Positions 1 to 15,779 of a DNA stretch of 64,000 nt are shown piece after piece (the stretch's first letter is position 1; every line of letters starts with the position of its first letter). The translations under genes and the position numbers were made by a program. The notes under the pieces are model-generated. The model searched no databases. It saw only the letters and a list, made by a program, of their open reading frames with translations, and was not told the origin of the DNA. The stretch spans positions 44,064,112-44,128,111 of the forward strand of contig NC_052613.1 of assembly GCF_016545825.1 (NCBI RefSeq), given 5' to 3'. The DNA is from Eucalyptus grandis. Taxonomy: Eukaryota > Streptophyta > Magnoliopsida > Myrtales > Myrtaceae.

Positions 1-1090
1 TGTTAAATGTTTTTGCAGTTGGGAGTTATAAGGGGAGGAATGATTGTTAACCCCTTATCTTGCAGGTATGGAGTTGTGAATGAATGTTTATGTTTTGAAT
101 TTTTGAAGTATTTCTTGTTTATAAATTGTTGTGTATATATTCTTTGCATCACTCTACACTAGCACACATTACCTACCGTTGGACTTGAGCCGCATAGGAT
201 TTTTTAGAATGGTGTTGAGGTGGATACCACTTCGACTACAACCATGTAGTATGAGTCACCCATCTCAACCTCGAAATTTCCTTCTTGATGTCAAAAGTCC
301 CCACCATGGTCTCGCAACCATGCGACACGAGTCGGTTCTTTGACGGCCGAGTCATGGGTAACACGACCTAGCCGCGATCTTGTTGGTTCGGCCTGGTGAT
401 CCCATGACTCCATTTTGAGCCATATAGAGTAGAAATTGAACCACATCCCATGTGTTTGTCTATGTAATTAAAAAAAAAATAAAATAAAGAGAGAAAAGTT
501 GTCCCCTACCGTAAGTATCATTCTTTTTTTCTTTTTTTTTTAATTGAATTTTCATTTTAAAATTTGTGGAAATTAATCGAATGCTCTTGGTGATGTAGGC
601 TTATCATAAAAAGGTTTCGCAAGCACTCTTGGTGATGAACCTCGAATACAAATTTCAAGCTATCCGATCTAGCCCCAATGAACATATGGCTTTATCTAAA
701 TTTTCAATTATGGGCTCAAAACCACTTTTTGTTTAGAAATTCTTTCAAGTTAAGATTGTATTTTGGGGCACAAAAATTGAGATCATATTTTCGATCAAAT
801 TCTTTTTTTTTCTTACATTTTGGGATTGAAATTTAGATAATATTTTGTGTACAGATTTCTCAAAATAAAAGTTACCTCATTTTCTAGGAGTAAAATCACA
901 AATTAATCTTTCAAAATCAATGCCACCTTTGCATATGAAACTTTTGGAATAGAATGGACATTCGATTGATAGCCGCTGATCGATCTTTCTCTTATGACAA
1001 ATCTTGGTGAAATACCAAAATCCCATAATAGGGACTATAGGGCATGTACCGTCATTATGATTTTGTTGTAAGAGGCGACCTCATTGAAAG
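1..1090. other. Intergenic, no gene seen
   Basis: AT-rich sequence with scattered stops in all frames and no recognisable protein. Short open frames near 131-343 have no domain character. The stretch ends where a probable LTR begins at 1091. Confidence 0.5.
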
Positions 1091-3875
1091 TGTTGACACC
1101 TAAATTTTGGCGATCTGTTTAGTCATTTATTGCATTAAAAAATTAACCCTTAATTTTTTGCATTTAAGGGTTAATTTTATCCTTGAAAAAATAGTCAATT
1201 GCATAACATACAGTTTAGGTGCATTTATGTTTTAATTTGCATTTACATTGGGTCGGTGACAAATGGGTTCAAATTGATGGTTAAGAACTTTAACTTGATG
1301 AGTCCTTTAGCCCACGAAGAAAAGCAAAAATCGGTCAGCCATCATATCCTCTTTTATGGATTTATCTTTGTAAGATTTCATTGAAAAAGAAATATTCCGT
1401 TTGGGAAAAAAAAACAAATATTGCGTTTCGAAAAGAAATCTACGTGGAGATGAATTTGGAAAATTTTAAAACCCTAGTCCGTGCCCTATAAATATGTTAA
1501 AAATACCTAGGGTTGAAGGAGGCCACAAAATGAAACATTCGGCCGCATTGAGAGGGGTCCCATTCCGTCGAGTAAAAAAAGAACACAAAAAGACAAAAGG
1601 TGAAAAGGGCAGCAGAAGAGAGAGAGAGCAGAGAGTTGACGTGAGAGAAAGAAAAAACAAAAGGAAAAGAAAAGCCCCCACGCGACTGTTCATCTTCCTC
1701 GCGAGGGGGGCCTCCGCCGGCGCCATTGCCGTCCGCTCCCTCCGGCGTCCGACCGTGCCGTCTCCGCTCGCCCGTGCCGGCATCCGCGCCCCGACACTGC
1801 CTCCGCTCGCCGCCTGCAGATCTGAGATCCCCACAGCAGCCGATCCAGATCCGACGCCCTTCCTCCTCCAGATCCAGAATCGTGCCGCCGCCGAGCCAAC
1901 CTTCCGCCGTCGCAGCCGCCGGTCTCCGTCCGCACGACCCGCGCCGCCCCGACGTCGAGCCCTGCTTTGCGCCGCCCGTCCCAGATCCGCTCGTGGAGCC
2001 ACTGCCGCTGCAGATCCGTGGTCCAGACGTCGGGATCTCTCCGCCTGCAGGTCCGAAGCCCCGGCGCTCTTGTCCCGACACCGCCGTGCCGCCCCGATCG
2101 CCGATTGACGGAGCCCGCGCCACGATCCGACGTTGCAGCAACCCAGACGCCCGCGACGCCCGCTCCCGGTGCCGTGACGCCGCCGCGCCGATCCCCGAAG
2201 CCCCTGTTGCTGTGCCGCCGTCGCGCCGCTCCGGTGCCCTCGCCGGAACCCTAGCCGGTGATCCCCCTCGCTGGACCGGCCACAGCTTTGTTTTTCTTTT
2301 TCTTTTTAATAAAAAAAAAAAGAAAAGAAAAAAAAAGAGAAAACAAAAGAAAATTTAGGTATTTTCTTTTATCTTATTTTTGTTTTATTATTTTTGCTAT
2401 TTTATTTTATCTTTTTAGTGTAATTATTCCTTTAATGTGAAATTGAAATTCCATGATATGAAATTGCCTTTAACTAAAGTGATTGTCGGTCGATTTTCAG
2501 CTCGAAATCCGACTCGTAATTACTTTAAAAAATTGCTAATCCGATTTCCCGCCGAGATCCGATTCGTGATTTATGTGAAATTAGCCAACTCGATCTCACG
2601 CGAGATATGGTTCGTCGATTTGGGAATCAATATGGCGATTTGCTGTGGTGTTACTTAAATTAGTTTTTTTTTAAAAAATAAAAAATGTAGTTTTAGGGTT
2701 TGCATGTTCATAATAGGAATTTTACTTGAATTTTCAAAAATAAAAAAAATAAAATCAATTAATTTAAGTTGCTAGTTCTTTTTTTTAATTTGGATTGCAT
2801 GTTTAATTATTTGGCGATTATTAATTTCGAAATTTAAAAAGAGGGAAAAAGGAAGAAAAAAAGTCATTATGCATATGTCATGTAGAATTAGAGCATTCTT
2901 TGCACGTCATTTGCATGCTAAGATTGCATATTATAGGTTTAGATAATTTCTCATAAATAGATTGCATGCTTATTAGGAAAATAAAAATCATGTGCACCTC
3001 ATATAGAATTAGTTTTATACAATGCACGTCATTTAGTGATTTTTGTTAGGTGCATTTAATTAGAAATTGCCCGTCATTAGAATTAGGTCATTAGATTAAT
3101 GTAGATTGCATATTTAAATGTTGCATCTCTTTAATTTCGAATCTCATAGAAAATACAAAAAAAAAAATTATTTAGAATAAATCATCTCATGCTTAGGATA
3201 GATTACATGCTTAGTTATGTCATATTGCTTAGGTCATATAGCTAAGTCATGTTGCTATGTCATATCATTTCATGTTAAATTAGTGGCATGCATTGCATAT
3301 TGCATGATTTTCATTAATTAAGTGAAAACAAAACAAAATTAGTGTTAATTAGAAATCATATTTAGGGATCGCGATGTGAATTAAACTAACATTCAGAGAT
3401 GCTTTCGTTGCTTTGAGGTAAGTTCTCGCATCATTTATTCACTTCGCTTTCGAGTGTTAAATTGGTGGTTTGCGTCTGCATTCGTAGTTACCTCACATGT
3501 TAAATTTAAAATCAATTCAAGCTGCATGCAAAAAAAAAACATTTTTGAAATTAAAAGAATGGTACCGAAAGGGCATTAGAGAAATTTAGTGTAATCAAGT
3601 CCCCGTACCCATAATCTCTTGGTTCGTAGAAGTGAAGTAAATCTCCCATTACTTTACTTGGGTTTCTAATCGACCCACCAAAAATAGATTAGTGGCGACT
3701 CTAGTTAAAAATCAATTGCATGTTAAAAACTTGAACCCTAAGTCGCGAATTGGTATGGGCTTGGGAGAGCCCGAGTTGCTTTTAGGCTTAACAATCCATT
3801 AGCCAAACCCTAGGTGGTTCACACCCCGAAAAATTGGTTGCGACGAAAGGTCAATTTTTCATTCACACGTTAACA
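1091..3875 (+). repeat. Probable Gypsy-type (Tat/Ogre-like) long terminal repeat
   Basis: The segment opens with TGTTGACACCTAAATTTTGG, a start typical of long plant Gypsy LTRs, and can be ended at GTTAACA (3869-3875), which roughly inverts the first bases. A TATA-like box (TATAAATATG) lies near 1490. It is followed by a strikingly GC-rich pyrimidine/purine block (about 1680-2280) and then AT-rich sequence with repeated short words built on GCATGC and CACGTCATTT. That layout fits a U3 / long R-U5 structure. I see no matching second LTR and no target duplication (GAAAG on the left, TTGTC on the right), so the right end is uncertain. Open frames in the GC-rich block are compositional. Confidence 0.4.
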
Positions 3876-6770
3876 TTGTCTTCTTTTCGCAGGTCATGCG
3901 TGATGACATTTCTTGACTTCACTCGCTTGATCATGCCAAGAAGTCAACTTTAGAATTAGGATGAGAATGGATTTATACGCTCATATATGCAAGCGTGTTT
4001 TGTATGATATCATTGTCTTTATTCTTGGTAACAATCATATTTTTAGTTTTGAGTTTTGCATGCGAGCCCAATCGGCACTTTTGTAAATCACGCAACTCAC
4101 ATTTTTGAGTAATTAAATTTGATTTCATAAAAACATCATTCTTTAAAAAGCACTTGAAGTTTTTTGAATGGACCCTTGGAACTGAATCTTTATACCTTAG
4201 CTTCGAAATGTTTTGAAGAAAGAGTTTCAAGAAGAACCTGCATAAAATTTTATCTCTTCACTAGTCACTTTCTCGAGTTAGTCCATAAATGATACTTTGA
4301 GATGGTAAGGTTGTAATCGTTCCAGTAGGAACTTCTGGTATAACAATTCATTTGTTCATTCATTTTTGTTAAATTAGTAAAATAAATGGATCATCTAAGA
4401 TTGCCAATCACATATTCTAAAGGATAAAAGTGTAGGCTCATGGAACTCAAGGAGCAAGCATGTGTCGAGGCTTCGTCCGCGCCAATCTTCCGTAGAGGCG
4501 TAACGAAGTTAAATTCCATTCTGGGAAGTTTCTTTATTTGGAGATGCTTTAGGTGCCAAAATAGTCCATCGATCTCGTTCACTTTGCTTGATGAGACAAA
4601 TGAAGGAGTTGCCAAGCATTCGAAAGGCAAATTCGAAGGAAGAGTAAACTATATTGATTCTAATTATCAATTTATGATATTGTTTTTGACATGATTTTCT
4701 TTTCCATTGTCAAGGATACATTGTGGGCGCCAAGTTATATACCATTCCAACAAAAGCGAAGGAATATTCTTATAAGGGCAATATCTCTCAATAAGACATG
4801 ACAAAGACATCCAATTTAGCACAAAAAAGAGCATTTCATTCCTAAATGAATTGTGTTGAGTACGGAAATAATATATCACATTTCTTCTTCCTTGCAAATG
4901 ATGAATGGGGAAAAGGTGCACCTTGACCGTAGAAGTATCGCCTTCTAACAAGAAAGCATGTTGAGACTTGACCATCCATTTGGTGTAAAAGGATGTATAT
5001 AGTTCCTAAATGATTTTCAATCGAGTGTGGAAGTAACATGTCCAATCTTTTCTTTACAGGCAATAAATGGGGCAAAGCATCTAAAAAACAGTATCATCAA
5101 ATGTGGAAACAATGAGCAATCCCTCTCATTTCAAAGAAGGATCTTGAAAAACATATTTAATGATTCATATTTAAAATTTTCAAGTTCTTTGTCAATTAAA
5201 CATCTCTTCGAAAAAGAGCATTTGAAAAAGCAGAATTGAACTTTGTAAATTGTTGTATGCAATAAAGAAGTGCTTTTCATGGATAAAATTAGGGCCACAT
5301 AGCCATTTTCAATCAATTCTAGCCACTTCTGTGCAAAGTTCATACCTGAAGAACGGAAACATGTGAAGGGTAAATGGTGTTGATTCCAATTGCTCATTTT
5401 GATAGCGTCTCTGACATGATTCTTTCTTTCCTTTGATAGGCAGACATCAGACACTTAAAGGCAAATGCAAGTGAAGGGCAATGTCGAGTTACCAAATATC
5501 CACGAGGGTGAACTCAAGAAATGTTAGTACCCAAAGGACAAAAGTGAGTGAAGGGTAATAATGTATAGTTTCCAATATTTCAATCCCTAAAGATTTTTGC
5601 ACTAACACATTCTTTTTACATTCTTTACAGGTTACCGAGTCACCATACCACAGGTAAGTACCCTTCTTCTCAAAATTAATGAAAAAAATGGAGAATTTCT
5701 ATTACTGAAAAGAACCTTTGGGATTTTCCTAGAAACAAGCACAAAAATGAATAATTGAGAAACAAATTTCTACAAACTTTTTGAACATCCTTTTTATTTC
5801 AAAATTGTTTTTTTGTTTTCGTTTTGTGGGTTATTCATTTTGAATCAAATTTTCCTGTGGAGATTAATCTACTCAGACAATCTCAGTAGAGTGAAATGGA
5901 GACGTTAACCATGCCAAACAAAAAGTGCTTAGGATGGAGAAAGGTAAGCTATTTCCAAACATGTCATTCGAACACTTTTGAGAGTTGAGTGAAAAACGAT
6001 CTTCTCTTAAGACGAGTGATTCACTCCCATTGAGCGCAAAGATCGAAATGATAAAGGTGTTTCCTTCATCAATCCCAAGCACCGTACTAATCTCTGGCTA
6101 GCCCTTTGGGCCAAATAAAGATGATCCTTCAAAGTACTCCTGTCGAGAACGACCCTACATTGGGGCAGCATAGGAGGTTACGATCGTGTTGTAAAACGAA
6201 AGATTGAGAAAATTTATATTACTTTCACTGGAATCAATCTTCTGGTGATAGCTTCAGAGGAATTCTCATAAGAGCTTGACTCATCCCAAGGTGAAGAAGA
6301 GCATTTCATTCTATACCCAAACACTTATACCTATTGCTCTAAGCAATTTGGGCCTGATTGTTCATTTCTAAACCCTGAGTGGTGATCAACTCCCTTCACC
6401 GGGGCAAGACATAAGGATTGACCACATATAATTGACATTTGCCAGAATATGTGAAAAGTATCTCGAAAGTGATAAGAGCTCCAAAAATTCAAAGAGCAAA
6501 AAGTTTGACAAAATTAGGGGGCATGAAAAAGCAATGTGATTAGTAAAAGCAAGGCCAATGCACACTTGAAAAAAAGAGCCAAAAGGCTGCATCTTATGTG
6601 AAAGAAAATGATCAAAGTCTAAGTGCCTGTGTAAAAAATCATCGCAAGTGCAAATGAAATTAGAGAGATGAGCAAAGCTCTAATGTAGAAATGATTAGTC
6701 AAGTGACTTTTGAGATAGATTGTGTTTCAAAGGCCAAATGTATGTGAATCAAAACTCCTTTAAGATTTAA
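3876..6770. mobile_element. Decayed noncoding retroelement sequence
   Basis: No coding region can be supported. The stretch contains degenerate tandem subrepeats (4440-5640) and, near 6150-6200, sequence of the kind found in the untranslated part of large plant Gypsy elements. It adjoins the LTR-like segment on the left and stops next to the first surviving thiolase exon. It may therefore be the internal part of the element that removed the 5' end of that gene. This is inference from position and texture, not from a recognised protein. Confidence 0.3.
4440..5640 (+). repeat. Degenerate tandem subrepeats
   Basis: A pattern recurs with heavy divergence: a segment like GAAGGGTAA..TGATTCCAAT, then GACATGATT.TTCTTTCC, then an AGG junction. 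Examples lie near 4640-4720, 5030-5060, 5370-5450 and 5530-5635. Spacing is irregular (about 190 to 380 bp), so the array has been reshuffled. No protein is encoded. Confidence 0.4.
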
Positions 6771-6815
6771 GTTGGCCAAGGCTTATGCTTTATTTGCTTT
6801 TATTGTTTGTAACAG

Positions 6816-9356
<2,541 letters not shown>

Positions 9357-11640
9357 ATGCAAGTGGGGTTATCATCTGTACGAGTTTAAGATTGGTGAAT
9401 GGTCAGTCTTCTCAATTTCAAACTGCAGTAGGAGGCTAAAGCCCAATAAATGGCGCAATTCTTGATCTGCACTGCATTTTGGTGATAAATGAAAATCTGA
9501 TTTGCTAGTACCTGTACAATGTCATCTTTCAGGCTGTTGCTATCTCTACTTTGATTTCAGCGGCAAGAAATGCATTGTTCTCAGACACACATCTACCGAG
9601 TCTGCTTTCATAGCTGTTTGATTCCACGTGGATTTGGCCTGTCCTAGATTTGATGAAAAGGGTTATATACTCTCTGAGTTTGGTGGAGTCTAGGTAAAAC
9701 TTTTTGTCTAGCTTTGCACCTGAGATTCCCTTTCGGTTTCCATCTAAAGTTAGCTAAATTTAGGCAAGCTGAAGATCGCAAATTTCTCGACGATGAAGAA
9801 TCATGTAGAAGAAGCAGATTACAGACCGTTAAATGTTTCATGGAACCACGTCTAGTCTATGTTTTAGGAGCTGATGTGTTGATTTGGGTGTTCTTGGTGT
9901 ATGGTGTTGTCCGTTCTGCATCGAGTTGGTTCCTATACAATCACTTCTTGGACTTTTATAGCATACACCGCCCTGGCCGAATCAGCTGGAAGGCTAATTT
10001 GAGCCGGTGAAGGGAAGATGGTTCAGTGACGAAGTTAAAGCCTATGGTGCTCGAAACCTGCTATACATCTAAATTATGACATGTCGGTCTGAGAAAATGA
10101 GTTAGGTCTGCTCGAACCCGACTAATCGTCACCTCTACTACTGCTGTGATCACAGGTTTATAACACGAAACCCTTGAAACGATAAGACATAATTGCAATG
10201 CACAGGATGCATGTGCACATGGACTTTCCTATGTCTTTTCTATTCCATCGTCTGATTAACCAATTAGCTAGAAATCATCATATAAAGATTAGGTTTTTCC
10301 CATTCGAGCAAAAAGATGAGGAAAACCCAATTTCTATCATGATCATTTTGAGTCGAGTCCTTGGTCTTTATCTACAGAAAATATATTGCGTTTAGTCCAA
10401 GTGTTCCGAAGGATGTGCTGACTTCCAGCTCATGCCAGACAAATGCACGAGACCTCATTGTAAATCGATATCCTGAATGAAAAAAGTGATTCCAATTATA
10501 CTACAATCAATATATGAAATCTTCATTCGTAAACAATGTGATGCAGCACGCGAGACTATCGAACGATTTTTAGATTACCGGTCACATTCGATGCCAATGA
10601 CAGGCCAATGACAGTCAAACACACGCGCCCTTACATATTCTAACACGCTGTTGAATAGGTCTAAATATACCAAATTTCATTGTAAACAATTGATGTTCAC
10701 ATATTAGATGGGCTTTGACATTGTTAGGGTGCACATGACAAAATTTCTAAAACATAAATTAATTTCTAGCTAGAAACTGATCAATTTCTATTTCAGAAAT
10801 TGAGAAGTTAAAAATTTTAGTTTCTGATTTCTTTTTCAAATCTATTTTTAATAGAAAAAATTAAATTGCGTTACCAAATGGATTTATGTTCTAAACCTAA
10901 ACAAAGAAATAGAGAAGTATAGAAGTATAAATTTCATTGTAAACAATATTGATGTTGACAAATTAGATGGGCTTTGACACAGTTAATCCCTCCAGACCTC
11001 AAATCGGGACAATTTCTTCTTCCTTTAAGCTGTCGAGGACAAAAGTTCTTCCCTCCCTTCAGACTGACCCAATAAAATGTCAATTTTTTTCCCTAGTTTT
11101 TGAGAACTTCGTTCTTCGCTTCTTCTTCGTGTGACGTAAAAAGTTGTTCAACCACTTTCCAATCTTTCTTTGTGGTTGAACGAATGATGCTGCAGGAGCG
11201 ACCAAAATATTTCCTCAAGAAGAACTTCCTGATGCAATATTTGCTGCTTCTTTTTCTGCATTGGATGTTGAAACTTACCGCTTTTAGCAGGCGCCCAAAC
11301 ATCCGCTCGGAACTTGGTACGAGTTCGGTCCATGTCGAGTTCTCGAGTTCGCTCTCTCAATTCAGTCAGAAATATAGGCTTTGAATCCAAATCCAAATTC
11401 ATGAAGTACGGTATTGTCTTCACCGATAATTAGTTTGAATGAACATTGCATAAATGTACTGATTTGAAATTTTTTTTAAAAATGTTAACTAAAAGTCCTA
11501 AAACTCGTCACTAAAATATAATTGAGTCTCTAAACTTGCAAAAATGTAATCAAATTCTAAAATTCATCTAATTGGTGCAATCGATTATTTTGTTAATTCT
11601 GTATAACTTGACATCTAGAATGCCGACGTAGCTTTTATAT
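9357..11640. other. Intergenic, AT-rich, with a small direct repeat
   Basis: No gene is recognised. Two copies of a segment of about 55 bp (10673-10728 and 10930-10985, both containing ATTAGATGGGCTTTGACA) flank a roughly 200-bp AT-rich insert. The stretch 11460-11640 resembles one end of the terminal-inverted-repeat elements seen further right. Open frames at 9714-10010 and 11100-11384 show no domain and overlap each other on both strands. Confidence 0.4.
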
Positions 11641-11769
11641 ATATATATTTTTTTTCTTTATTCTTCATGGTGATGATGTGGCCAAAATGACGTTATTTTA
11701 GTCCAAATTTGATTCTTAATGCGATATATATATAGAATATCTACATCTTTCTCTAGTTCTCTATCACAA

Positions 11770-11979
11770 ATGGACTCAGATCCAAGTCCTATACATAGAG
11801 AAGAAGTATGGATAGAAGATTTCAACAAATCTATAGAAAATTGGGAAATTCCTAAAATACAACTTAAGGAAATATACAAGCAATCAAAGTTGAAGTTTTT
11901 CAAAAAATCAGACTATGTCATATCCACCGAAGAAAGAGATGTTCCTCTTTCTAATTCCTATGAAAAATACATCTTTTGA
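11770..11979 (+). pseudogene. Endogenous caulimovirid: N-terminal reading-frame remnant
   Basis: An open frame of 69 residues starts at ATG 11770 and is rich in charged residues. It lies just upstream of the movement-protein region and is followed by stops. Position suggests it is the start of the viral polyprotein. No domain is recognisable on its own. Confidence 0.45.
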
Positions 11980-12123
11980 ATAAAGAGTCCATCCAAAAGC
12001 ATAAACAAAAAAATACAATTACATTCATATAGGACTAGTCCAAGTAGAAGTCAAAACCTCTTACAAAAGAAGGCATTACTTCTATTCTCTTAGTTTTACG
12101 AGATTCACGTCTTTTAAACTACG

Positions 12124-12541
12124 ATGAATCCATTCTGCATCAGAGAGACAAGTCTCTGCAAAGGACCCATACATTTTTACTGTTACCCCAATTTTTCTGT
12201 ATCTCTCAAAGATAAGAACATTCTTAGAGCCCTAACACTCCAAATCAAAACCCATAATTACAAAGTGGCAAATGGTTCTATTCCTTTAGCCCTTGTTTAT
12301 AGAATTCATTATAAAGCCATGTCCTCCGCCTTTGGAGAAAATGCTTTCAAACATAGTCCTCGAGGAGAAACACTTCTCCTCCAAACCGACATTTCTAGAG
12401 CTAATACAACAATTCCTAGGTCTATTAATTGGAACCAAGTTACTTTACTCAACAATGGGAATTAGAAAAACCAAATTCCCCAACAAGTTGTTCAAAATAC
12501 AGATCCAACTAATGTCATTCAACATCCAGAAGGAAGAGTGA
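12124..12541 (+). pseudogene. Endogenous caulimovirid: movement protein (30K-type) remnant
   Basis: The reading in the first frame (12124-12465) shows the pattern of a caulimovirid movement protein: a hydrophobic Pro/Tyr/Pro segment, a conserved Asp, a Leu-rich strand and then a YR-x-x-YK element. Such proteins enlarge plasmodesmata for cell-to-cell spread. The frame shifts near the end, with continuation overlapping in 12293-12541, so the product is broken. The following stretch (12538-12834) is Pro/Ser/His-rich, a linker-like composition, and ends in stops. Confidence 0.7.
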
Positions 12542-13334
12542 CCATTAGATTTCCTAGAAGATCTTTCGATTCAAGATCTAGTCCTTCTTTTCATAATTCT
12601 TATACGAGGTCCATAGATCTTAATCCTAATCTTCCTCCTATAATCACCATTCCTCCTAGTAAGCACAGAAACACTCATCCTCCTAGTATACATAGAGATA
12701 CTCCCACACAAGATACAACACATTTACCCCCTTCCACCAAGAGAATTAATCAAGAGACACCTCCCGAACCCGAAATTAGTGGTTTAGATAATAGATCGTG
12801 GGATTTCCGGCGCTTATCAACAAAACCAGCCTGAACCAATCCTAGAAAGTACAGATTCCCTCATCATTCTCCTACTTATTCTCAAATGATAGATGCTGAG
12901 CTTAATGTTTTAGAAAACATTTTGAACCAAACAAAACTTTTCTTAATAAAGAATTTAATTCTCAAGACAACAAACAAATCAGAATGGTTCTTCAAACCTT
13001 TGCCGACAAAGCAAAAGACGTCAAACAAAATATTACGACTACATATACGAATATGAAGTCCATATATTCTTTTTGATTGGTTAGAAGAACAATTCCTTGA
13101 ACCAAAAGAAATACTTGTTTTAGATCATCATTATAAGTGGAAACTTGATAATGGTGAAACCATAGAATCCAATCATCCACTCCTTAGGAGAATAAAAAAA
13201 TACAACATGGAGAAAGCGAGGTAACAGCTACTTCTTTTAGGCTTCCGAGATCAAGGAGACTCTCTTTATACTCACAAAGTCATTGAACAAAACAATTACA
13301 CTAATCAACATTTGGCGACCATAGGAAAACAAAG

Positions 13335-14204
13335 TTGAATAGAATAGAATCCACCATTCAGAATCCTACTCAACTCGTCACACCACAAGTTGACACTTTC
13401 AAAAACCCATTTTCAAAGCCTTTGAATTCCCAAAACCTTAGCCCGGAGTTTGCCAAAGCCATAGAACAAAAGAAAAAACTCCTAGGAAAAGCAAAGCTAG
13501 AACCTACTCCTATTATAGACACCCCTAAATTCCAGAATCTTATCATTAAAGACACCCCTGACCAACCCACTATCAGTACATTGACCAAACAATCTGGTGA
13601 CTCTGATAATGAATCAGTCGTTGAGATTAACATACTCAATTGGAGACAACCTCAGAAGCTTTATTATAGTAGGGCTACTCCACCTGACATTGCCCAAGAA
13701 GAATCATCACGAAAAATACATAATAAATACTCCGATGCCATTTATGAATGGCATATAGATGGTGTTGCCGAAAGCAATATCATGAATATTCTTAATAACA
13801 TGGTCATGCTTGCCAATGCCTACAAACCCAGCAAGATGTTTCGATCATGTTGTTGCTAATCTTTTAGTAGCCGGATTTATGGACAACTAAAAGGTTGGTG
13901 GGATAATTATTTGATTGATGAACAAAGAATACAAATTTTAACTGCCTATAAAATAGATGATTTTGGCCAACGCATGGATGATGATCAAGGATATCTCATC
14001 CAAGATGCGGTGAATACTCTTATCTATTCCATTTCACAACACTTCGTAGGAGACCCTTCACATATTAGAGATAGGAATCAAGACCTTTTATCCAATATGC
14101 GTTGCAAATCCTTAGGAAGGTTTAGAGAATACAAAGAACTTTTCCTTCAAAGGGTTCTCATCGGACACATTGCAATCAACCCTTTTGGAAAGAAAAATTC
14201 TTAG
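13335..14204 (+). pseudogene. Endogenous caulimovirid: capsid protein region
   Basis: Two open pieces (13335-13859 and 13911-14204), separated by a frame break, carry a capsid-like region: an acidic, Pro-rich N-terminal part, an IYEWHIDG segment near 13740, and a GWWDNYL-type segment read across about 13885-13910. Such segments are typical of the gag-like capsid of petuvirus-like caulimovirids. A Cys-containing element follows about 380 bp downstream, as expected. The break between the pieces makes this a pseudogene. Confidence 0.65.
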
Positions 14205-14332
14205 CAAGTTTACCCCAAATTATAGGTGATCAAGTTAGGGATAAAATTAGAGAAGAATATAATGGCCAAATACCTTATGATATTCTTTCTTATGGTGAAA
14301 TAATCTCTTATGTTTACCGTCAAGGAACACAA

Positions 14333-14650
14333 ATGTGTAATACTATCAAATTACAAAGACAGCTCAAGGAAGAACAATCTCTCACCAATAGAAGTCTAGG
14401 AGATTTCGTGCTCAATACGACCCTTCTTATAATGAAAAAACAAAACCAAAATGTAAGGGAACTTGTCCTTCTGAGAAAGAAACAAAGAAACATCACAACA
14501 AATCTCAACCTCGTAGGAATAAACAAAGACACCAAAATAACCAAAATAGACCTCATAATGATAGGAAAAATTTTAAAGACATCAAATGCTATTCTTGTGT
14601 GACCTTTCAAAATACAGTAGGATTAATAAAAAATTAAATGAACTCTCTCT
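14333..14650 (+). pseudogene. Endogenous caulimovirid: basic region and degraded zinc knuckle
   Basis: A Lys/Arg/Asn-rich tail leads into a CYSC motif at about 14588-14600, the first half of a CCHC nucleic-acid-binding knuckle. The rest of the knuckle is out of frame and appears to have lost a cysteine. Its place between capsid and protease agrees with the family order. Confidence 0.55.
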
Positions 14651-15185
14651 GATGACAATACTTTAACCAGCTTAAATAACATATTCATAGAAAATGGTGA
14701 TACTTCTTCTCGATGAACTTCTCGAGGAAGAAGGTCTTCATATAATGAAATAGATTCCTCTTGATTCCGATTATGAACACGCCTCTCCCGAAAAACCCAT
14801 TCCCGAAATAAACATGTTAACAAAAGAGGAAGAATTTCTCCTTAGCACCGCCGATAAGATTATCGACCCGAAGCCAAGAAAGAATACTTAGATAGACTTC
14901 ATTCTTCCCTAAATATTACCTCCAAGCCCAATACTTCTTATAATTTAAAAGACATCTTGAATAGAAACAAAAAAACCTCAGCCTAGACCCGTTAATATAA
15001 ATGACCTCCAAAATGAAATAAAACAACAAAAATTAGAAATTCAAGCCTTGAAAGCAAATACGCTTAGATATGAAAAAAAGAGATTTCTAATATAAAATCT
15101 CTCGTCATAAAAGGAAAGACAAAATTAGAAGACCAAAACGAAATCACCAATACATCCGATATTCCAGATTCAAATTTCCTTCCTT

Positions 15186-15476
15186 ATGTTATTAACAGAA
15201 ATAACATCTAGAAAATGGATAATAAATATTATGATAAAAATCAACAATGAGTTTATTATTGAAACAAAAGCACTCTTTGATACAGGAGCTGATCTCAATT
15301 GTATCAAAGAATGCCTTATTCCAACAATATACTTTGATAAAACTTCCGAATCCCTAAAATCAGCATTAGGTGATAAATTTAATATCCAAGATAAATTACC
15401 AAAAGCCTTAATAATAAAAAGAACAAATGTCTTACAAAACATCTTTTCTCTTAGTAAAAATATGAGACAACAGTAA
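15186..15476 (+). pseudogene. Endogenous caulimovirid: retropepsin-type aspartic protease
   Basis: The open frame contains FDTGADLN, with the catalytic DTG at 15279-15287, embedded in hydrophobic strands as in retropepsins that process the polyprotein. The frame ends at a stop shortly afterwards. A Lys/Glu-rich, probably coiled-coil segment follows (15575-15763) in a shifted frame. Confidence 0.8.
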
Positions 15477-15779
15477 TTCTTGGAACACCTTTTTATTCAA
15501 TTAATCCAACCTTTACGCTTACTAATGAAGGCATTGAAACTCATGCTTTAAACAGAAAAATCACTTTTAACTTCGTGACAAAAACCACAAAAAGAAGCCT
15601 AAATATTTTACAAGAACATTCTATTTCTGAAATAAATTGCCTCATAAAAGACAAAGAAAACCAGCTTGAATTCTTAAAAGAAAATTTAGAATTCAAAAGA
15701 ATAGAAGAAAATCTTATAAAATCCAACATCGTAGAAAAAATAGCCTCCTACAAAAACACATAGAAAAAAACTATATGCT

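Noticed and set aside
1466..2358. Long overlapping open frames on both strands
   Set aside because: They arise from the GC-rich block of a probable LTR, overlap in four frames, and are rich in Arg/Pro/Ala without any domain.
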